The notes beneath the pieces were generated by a model. That model ran no database searches. It was not told the DNA's origin and worked only from the letters and a program-made list of their open reading frames with translations. A stretch of 26,900 nt of DNA from contig DAYL01000012.1 of assembly GCA_002508705.1 (NCBI GenBank), forward strand, positions 1-26,900, read 5' to 3'. The DNA is from Methanoculleus sp. UBA374 (GTDB lineage: Archaea > Halobacteriota > Methanomicrobia > Methanomicrobiales > Methanoculleaceae). Below are positions 22,501-26,900 of the stretch, one piece after another. Both the position numbers and the translations under genes were made by a program. Position 1 is the first letter of the stretch; every line of letters begins with the position of its first letter.

Positions 22501-24165
22501 TTACATCGGGGGCATGCCGCCCATACCGCCCATGCCACCCATACCGCCCATCTCTTCGGCGCCCGGGCCACCCGCAGGTACGGCGGCCTTGGATGCGGCG
22601 ATAACGTCGTCAATCCGCAGGATCATGACGGCGGCCTCGGCAGCGCTGGAGACAGCCTGAGTCTTGACCCGCAGGGGTTCGACGACACCGGCTTCGAGCA
22701 TGTTTCCAGAGACGGCGTTGAAGACGTCAAGTCCCATGTATTTCGCGTTCGCGCCACCCTTCTCGTGGGATGCGCGGAGGGCGACAAGCATGTCGATCGG
22801 GTCGAGGCCGGCGTTCTCGGCAAGCGTTCTCGGGATGATCTCAAGCGCGTTCGCAAACGCCTCGATGGCGAGCTGAGCGCGTCCGCCGACGGTGGCGGCG
22901 TAGTCGCGGAGCCGGAGCGAGAGCTCGATCTCAGGTGCACCGCCGCCGGCAACGAATTTCCGGTCCTCGACGGCAACACTGACGACCCTGAGAGCATCCT
23001 CAATAGCACGGTCGAGCTCGTCGACGACGTGCTCGGTGCCGCCGCGGATGATGATCGAGACCGCCTTCGGATTCTCGCATCCGGTGACGAAGATCATCTC
23101 TTCTCCGGAGACCTTCTTCTCCTCGACGTTGCCCGCTTTACCGAGTTCTTCGGAGGCGATGGCATCGATGGAGCTGACGATCGCGCCCCCGGTGGCGCGG
23201 GCGAGTTTCTCCATGTCGCTCTTCTTGACACGCCGCACGGCAAGAATGCCTGCCTTCGCGAGGTAATGCTGGGCGATGTCGTCGATACCCTTCTGACAGA
23301 AGAGGACGTTTGCACCGCTGGCGACGATCTTGTCGACGATGCCCTTGATCATCCGCTCTTCTTCGTCAAGGAACATCTGGAGCTGGTCGGGACTCGTTAT
23401 GCTGATCTCGGCGTCAACCTCGGTCTTCTTGAACTCGACGGCGGCGTTCAGAAGCAGGATCTTTGCGTCCTTGACGACGCGGGGCATGGCGGGGTGAACG
23501 CGCTCCTTGTCGATGATCATGCCTTCGACGATCTCGGACTCCTCGATAGACCCGCCGACCTTCTTCTCGACCTTCACGAAGTCGGTGTCGACGGTGCCGT
23601 CGGGATCAGCGACCATCGTGATTGCCTTGACGACAAGCTCGGTGAGTTTCTCCTTCGCTGCCTCGGCGCCCTTGCCGGTCATGGCGGTGTCGGCAAGTTT
23701 CTGGAGCATCACCATGTCGTCGGGTTTGACGTCGACGGCGATATTGTCGAGGATCTCCTGGGCCTTATCGGCGGCGACGCGGTAACCGTGGGCGATGACC
23801 GTGGGGTGCACGTCCTGGTCGAGGAGTTCCTCAGCCCGCTTCAGGAGCTCGCCTGCGATCACCACTGCCGTCGTGGTCCCGTCGCCGACCTCATCATCCT
23901 GGGTCTTGGCGATCTCGACCATCATCTTCGCGGCCGGGTGCTCGATATCCATCTCTTTCAGGATGGTCACGCCATCGTTCGTGATAACGACGTCGCCGAT
24001 GGTATCGACGAGCATCTTGTCCATGCCCTTAGGGCCGAGCGTTGTCCGTACAGCGCTGGCGACGGCCTTTGCGGCGGCAATGTTGCCTGACTGTGCGTCA
24101 CGACCACGGGTACGCTGGCTACCCTCTTTCAGAATAAGGATTGGTTGTCCTCCAAGACTAGACAT
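22501..24165 (-). CDS. thsA: Thermosome subunit (group II chaperonin)
   Basis: The product is 554 residues from ATG 24165. Subunits form a double-ring ATP-driven protein-folding cage in the cytosol. Visible motifs are [20 protein letters not shown] (28-47), GMDKML, NDGVTIL (63-69), [13 protein letters not shown] (the ATP site, about 90-102), and GGGAPEIE with [15 protein letters not shown] in the second equatorial half. The tail [15 protein letters not shown] is typical of thermosomes. The frame is open to GTG 24174, but that GTG lies within the ribosome site GGTGAT, placed 4 nt before ATG 24165. A strong box A and short leader fit a highly expressed gene. Only one subunit gene is in the window. 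Its naming as alpha is conventional. Confidence 0.97.
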   Translation of the reverse strand: MSSLGGQPILILKEGSQRTRGRDAQSGNIAAAKAVASAVRTTLGPKGMDKMLVDTIGDVVITNDGVTILKEMDIEHPAAKMMVEIAKTQDDEVGDGTTTAVVIAGELLKRAEELLDQDVHPTVIAHGYRVAADKAQEILDNIAVDVKPDDMVMLQKLADTAMTGKGAEAAKEKLTELVVKAITMVADPDGTVDTDFVKVEKKVGGSIEESEIVEGMIIDKERVHPAMPRVVKDAKILLLNAAVEFKKTEVDAEISITSPDQLQMFLDEEERMIKGIVDKIVASGANVLFCQKGIDDIAQHYLAKAGILAVRRVKKSDMEKLARATGGAIVSSIDAIASEELGKAGNVEEKKVSGEEMIFVTGCENPKAVSIIIRGGTEHVVDELDRAIEDALRVVSVAVEDRKFVAGGGAPEIELSLRLRDYAATVGGRAQLAIEAFANALEIIPRTLAENAGLDPIDMLVALRASHEKGGANAKYMGLDVFNAVSGNMLEAGVVEPLRVKTQAVSSAAEAAVMILRIDDVIAASKAAVPAGGPGAEEMGGMGGMGGMGGMPPM

Positions 24166-24207
24166 AGGTATCACCGTTCTTAAGCGATAGAAAGGTAGGT
24201 TTGTAGT

Positions 24208-24220
24208 TCTATATAAAACT
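24208..24220 (-). promoter_or_regulatory. Box A of the thermosome gene
   Basis: AGTTTTATATAGA on minus is a near-ideal archaeal TATA box. The predicted transcript start is near 24188, giving a ~22-nt leader that holds the GGTGAT ribosome site. The box lies immediately before the end of the regulator gene upstream. Confidence 0.65.
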
Positions 24221-24222
24221 AC

Positions 24223-25143
24223 TCACTCATTAATCATATCTATGAGTTCTGAGCCGTCTTCCATGGTGTGAAGATGCTCTTCGCCGATAAGAAGGGTTTT
24301 GCCGATTTTTTTCTGTTTTTTGTAATCCGTGACGACGCACATTGCAAATGTCTTCGTGAGATGCGAGATGTTGCCGATGAGGGAAGCGCGCTTTGCAATC
24401 TTCTGGGAGGTGCCGTATGCCGTCAGGATTGTATGTTTGTCAAAGAGCGCCAGCGCCTGGAACGGAGCCTGCCGCATCGCGTGGATCTCCATTCCCATAC
24501 GTTCGAGGTCGACGAGGACGTCGCCGGTCGCAGACTCCGGGGGCACCTCAGGCCCGGGCTCGGGCGAACGATAGCCGACGAGCTCTATCATCTCGACGAG
24601 CTGGGCGCCGAAGAGTTCCTCAAGTCGTATCGCGACATCGAGCGTGGTCCCCATCCCGCTTTCGTATTTGCTGATGGCCCGGCGGGAGACCCCGAGGTGC
24701 GACGCGAGGTCCCCGAGCGACATCCGGGAACGCTCCCGCACCTCCCGCAGGAGGTCGCCCTTGATCTTCACGTAGAGGCCGCCGGGAGAGGCATAAACCA
24801 TCGGCGAAAGCCCTTCCGCGAAGTAATCGTAGAGCGATTCCGGGCTGAGGGCAAAGAGCCCGTAGCGGATGTAGACAACGCCCCGCTCAAGGTCCGCGCC
24901 GCGTGCCCGTTCACCGACGATGAGAGGAGTGGCCTGAAGGTAGCGGGCGATCTGGTTGAGGTCCCAGGCGATATCGGCGCTCACACTGTCGATGTGGGAA
25001 GCAACTTTGATTATGACGAGGATGTCGCCTTTCTTCGCGAGGAGGTCGAAACTCCGCGGACGGATATTGCACCGCTCCGAGACATCGAAACCGGCGAGGA
25101 GCATGATGCTGATGACCATCTGAGGAAGGCGATCCTGTGACAT
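24223..25143 (-). CDS. Archaeal HTH transcriptional regulator (COG1395-like)
   Basis: The product is 306 residues with AGGAAT just before ATG 25143. The N-terminal region (about 20-100; IRPRSFDLLAKKGDILVIIK, PLIVGERARGADLERGVVYI) resembles a nuclease-like fold typical of this family. A Cro/C1-type helix-turn-helix lies at about 131-180 (VRERSRMSLGDLASHLGVSR, RAISKYESGMGTTLDVAIRL). The C-terminal half (about 205-306) is family-specific. Such proteins are widespread single-copy archaeal regulators whose targets are mostly unknown. The gene sits 57 bp upstream of the thermosome gene on the same strand and divergent from tiaS. Confidence 0.88.
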   Translation of the reverse strand: MSQDRLPQMVISIMLLAGFDVSERCNIRPRSFDLLAKKGDILVIIKVASHIDSVSADIAWDLNQIARYLQATPLIVGERARGADLERGVVYIRYGLFALSPESLYDYFAEGLSPMVYASPGGLYVKIKGDLLREVRERSRMSLGDLASHLGVSRRAISKYESGMGTTLDVAIRLEELFGAQLVEMIELVGYRSPEPGPEVPPESATGDVLVDLERMGMEIHAMRQAPFQALALFDKHTILTAYGTSQKIAKRASLIGNISHLTKTFAMCVVTDYKKQKKIGKTLLIGEEHLHTMEDGSELIDMINE

Positions 25144-25157
25144 ATTCCTAAGAACCG

Positions 25158-25180
25158 ATATAGCCGGAGAACGATATAAA
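25158..25180. promoter_or_regulatory. Overlapping divergent promoters for the HTH regulator and tiaS
   Basis: The 47-bp gap holds two TATA-type elements. TTTATATC on minus (25173-25180) lies ~30 nt before ATG 25143 and suits the regulator. GATATAG on plus (25158-25164) lies ~27 nt before ATG 25191 and suits tiaS, which would then have a nearly leaderless message. Each element lies inside the other gene's promoter region, so the two could interfere. Confidence 0.45.
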
Positions 25181-25190
25181 TGATAGGGTT

Positions 25191-26444
25191 ATGTGGATCG
25201 GGATCGACGATACGGATTCCCCTGCAGGGATGTGCACCACCTATATCGGGGCAATTCTGGTGCAGCAACTCGAACACGCAGGGATGCGCATTCTCGATAC
25301 CCGGCTGGTCAGGCTGAACCCGAACGTCATTCACAAGACCCGGGGGAACGCAGCGATCGCCATCGAAGCCGAGGGGGACACGGAGGCGGCGTTTGCACTT
25401 GCCTGCACCTGTGTGGAAGCACTCGCGGAGTTCGGCGCCGCCGGAACCAACCCGGGCGTGGTGGTCTCCCGCATCCGGCCGCCTCAGGATTTCTATTACG
25501 CGGCGCTCCGGGACTTCTGCACCGTGGACGAGGCCATAGGGGTGCTCGACTCGGTCGGGGCCCGCTACCGGGGCTACAAGAACCGGCGCGGCCTTATCGG
25601 TGCAACGGCGGCGATTGCGAGCGAATTTCCCGACCGGACCTACGAACTGCTCGTCTACCGGAAGCGGGAGAGATGGGGCACCCTCCGGCAGGTTGACGCG
25701 AGGAGCCTCTTTTGCGCCGAGGAGGAGACCTACCCCCATACCTGGGACACCGTGGACCGGGAGAACAACGTGGTGGTCTGCGCGCCCCACACGCCCGACC
25801 CGGTCCTCTTCGGCATCCGGGGGGAGAGTCCGGCCGCTGTCCGGGAAGCACGCTCCCATGTGCGCTCCGAGGAACCGGCCTGCGAACAGGTCTATACCAC
25901 CAACCAGGGGACGGACGCCCACCTTGTCCCGGGGACGGCCGGAAAACTCCGCGAGGGGCGGTCGTATCTGGTGCGCGGCACGGTCGCGAAACCCCCGGTC
26001 ACCGGGCCAGGCGGCCACGTCTCGCTCCTCCTTGCCGACGATGGAGAGGAGGTTCGCTGTATGGCCTACGAACCGACCAAGGGGTTCCGGGATGTTGTCA
26101 GGGAACTCGTCCCGGGCGATATGGTGGCCGTAACCGGGAGTTACAAAGGCGGGAGCCTCAACCTCGAGAAACTCGGAATCTCCCGCCTTGCGGACGCTCT
26201 CCGCATCCGCCCACCGATCTGCCCCGCCTGCGCAAAAAGGATGACGAGCGCGGGAACCCGAAAAGGCTACAAATGCCGGGTCTGCGGAGCTCGCAGCCGG
26301 GAGCCGGAGGTCGAGCGGGTGGAGCGACTGCTCCGGCCCGGATGGTATGAGGTCCCGCCGACCGCTCGCCGGCACCTTGCCCGGCCGCTGGTACGTGGTG
26401 TCCCCGTGTGGGAGGAGAGCATGCGCCAATCGAACCGGGAATGA
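25191..26444 (+). CDS. tiaS: tRNA(Ile2) 2-agmatinylcytidine synthetase TiaS
   Basis: The 417-residue archaeal enzyme uses ATP to attach agmatine to C34 of the CAU-anticodon tRNA-Ile so that it reads AUA. The N-terminus is diagnostic: WIGIDDTDSPAGMCTTYIG (2-20), with the kinase-like domain continuing at GAAGTNPGVVV and YKNRRGLIGATAAIA (129-143). An OB-fold (about 255-330; SYLVRGTVAKPP ... GDMVAVTGSY) and a zinc ribbon C344-x2-C347 ... C362-x2-C365 bind the tRNA. Length is normal. GATAGGG sits 2-3 nt before ATG 25191, too close to be a good ribosome site, which fits near-leaderless expression. Confidence 0.96.
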   Translation: MWIGIDDTDSPAGMCTTYIGAILVQQLEHAGMRILDTRLVRLNPNVIHKTRGNAAIAIEAEGDTEAAFALACTCVEALAEFGAAGTNPGVVVSRIRPPQDFYYAALRDFCTVDEAIGVLDSVGARYRGYKNRRGLIGATAAIASEFPDRTYELLVYRKRERWGTLRQVDARSLFCAEEETYPHTWDTVDRENNVVVCAPHTPDPVLFGIRGESPAAVREARSHVRSEEPACEQVYTTNQGTDAHLVPGTAGKLREGRSYLVRGTVAKPPVTGPGGHVSLLLADDGEEVRCMAYEPTKGFRDVVRELVPGDMVAVTGSYKGGSLNLEKLGISRLADALRIRPPICPACAKRMTSAGTRKGYKCRVCGARSREPEVERVERLLRPGWYEVPPTARRHLARPLVRGVPVWEESMRQSNRE

Positions 26445-26481
26445 TTCCGTCGTCAATTAAACGGACTTTACAAAAAAAGAT

Positions 26482-26489
26482 TTATAATG
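26482..26489 (+). promoter_or_regulatory. Box A before a possible RNA gene
   Basis: TTTATAAT follows an A7 run (26471-26477), upstream of the structured stretch. Transcription would begin near 26512. The nearest plus-strand reading frame of note is outside the window, so the box does not serve an obvious protein gene here. Confidence 0.4.
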
Positions 26490-26511
26490 TTTGTGTGTTA
26501 ACAAATCACTG

Positions 26512-26830
26512 GTGATCCCGTGCCGACTATCAGCGGCGAAGGCAGCCATGCTTCGACCCGTCCGCCCGCGGACGGTGCCGGCCCCGGGCAAACGGAGTGG
26601 AGCGGCGGTCTGTAACGATTCGCGGCCGAGCATGCACGGAGCGAAACGAAGATAACCCCGGGATGTTCTCTTCGTTTTCGGCCCGGAAGTCCGCTCTATA
26701 AAGAGATGGTCCGGTTCTCCGGACCCCCGACACGGCGGGACGAGCGGGATCATCCCGTGTCGGACAACCAGTCATCCCCTGTCTGGCAGCGGGGACCCGA
26801 CAACCGGGTCTCCGCAACAATTCTTTTTTT
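26512..26830 (+). ncRNA. Candidate structured RNA (unrecognised)
   Basis: About 320 nt without a credible gene contain a series of strong hairpins. CCGTCC/GGACGG spans 26558-26575. CGAAACGAAGA (26642-26652) pairs with TCTTCGTTTTCG (26669-26680) with one bulge. GTCCGG-TTCT-CCGGAC spans 26709-26724. CCGACACGG/CCGTGTCGG spans 26727-26763. The last hairpin is at 26791-26813 and is followed by a T7 run. A box A precedes the region. No RNase P, SRP or tRNA signature was recognised. Two minus-strand frames (98 and 121 codons) cover it but are arginine/proline-rich shadow-like frames. The strand is inferred from box A and the T-tract. Confidence 0.35.
26791..26830 (+). terminator. Hairpin plus T-tract
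   Basis: GGGGACCCG-ACAAC-CGGGTCTCC (26791-26813) is a 9-bp stem with one G-T wobble, followed by GCAACAATTC and TTTTTTT (26824-26830). This is the arrangement of a terminator on the plus strand. What follows (26831-26900) may hold the start of a further gene (GGGGAG at 26864-26869), but too little is present to call it. Confidence 0.5.
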
Positions 26831-26900
26831 CGTGGTCTCCGGTTTTCGGACGACGATCTTTCAGGGGAGATGCGAGAGTGCAGGCAAAGGTGCACCCCGG

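Noticed and set aside
22495..24090. 531-codon plus frame over the thermosome gene
   Set aside because: It is antisense to the chaperonin gene, Asp/Leu-rich, and has no family.
25011..26456. 481-codon minus frame over tiaS
   Set aside because: It is antisense to tiaS and runs into the regulator gene in the wrong frame.
26530..26895. 121- and 98-codon minus frames at the window end
   Set aside because: They are Arg/Pro-rich with no motif and cover strong hairpins. A structured RNA or plain intergenic DNA fits better.
1..26900. CRISPR array or cas genes
   Set aside because: No regularly spaced direct repeats or Cas-like proteins were seen.

Overview
The window looks like a piece of a high-GC methanogen chromosome, most likely Methanomicrobiales and Methanoculleus-like. 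That placement is inferred, not proven. It rests on a thermosome subunit with a GGM-repeat tail, an archaeal TiaS enzyme, an archaeal HTH regulator of the COG1395 type, an ADP-forming acyl-CoA synthetase, TATA (box A) promoters about 25 nt before starts, and ribosome binding sites of the GGAG/GGTGAT type.

Layout. Positions 1-486 hold the decayed right end of an IS200/IS605-type element joined to the C-terminal stub of a Fic-family protein. Positions 487-943 are mostly non-coding, with a possible small membrane protein and a tRNA T-arm-like sequence. Positions 944-4517 (minus) carry a beta-alpha fused NDP-forming acyl-CoA synthetase followed by a metallo-beta-lactamase/double-rhodanese protein. 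Positions 4700-7803 (plus) are a complete iron- or cobalamin-type ABC importer: lipoprotein, permease, ATPase. Next come a DUF1622 membrane protein (7831-8178) and, on minus, a family-4-like uracil-DNA glycosylase overlapping a Nudix hydrolase (8193-9220).

Positions 9336-14249 form an accessory island of exported proteins, decayed genes and duplicated upstream regions. It contains an AT-rich secreted protein, two lipoproteins, a membrane-anchored protein, a broken C39-like protease gene, an internally deleted paralogue of the AT-rich protein, and two copies each of two ~125-bp non-coding repeats. A short protein module (P-[SA]-G ... D-x-[VI]-T-x-V ... G-D ... L) occurs twice in the secreted protein and once in the neighbouring lipoprotein.

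Housekeeping genes resume with class II lysyl-tRNA synthetase and a YwbE-like protein (14434-16167). Then, on minus, come three tandem paralogous membrane histidine kinases (16181-22037) with no response regulator in the window. The middle kinase appears to have an N-terminal frameshift. The thermosome gene and an HTH regulator follow on minus (22501-25143), divergent from tiaS (25191-26444). The last ~450 bases lack a convincing gene but hold a box A, a run of strong hairpins and a terminator-like hairpin with a T-tract, making them a candidate structured RNA.
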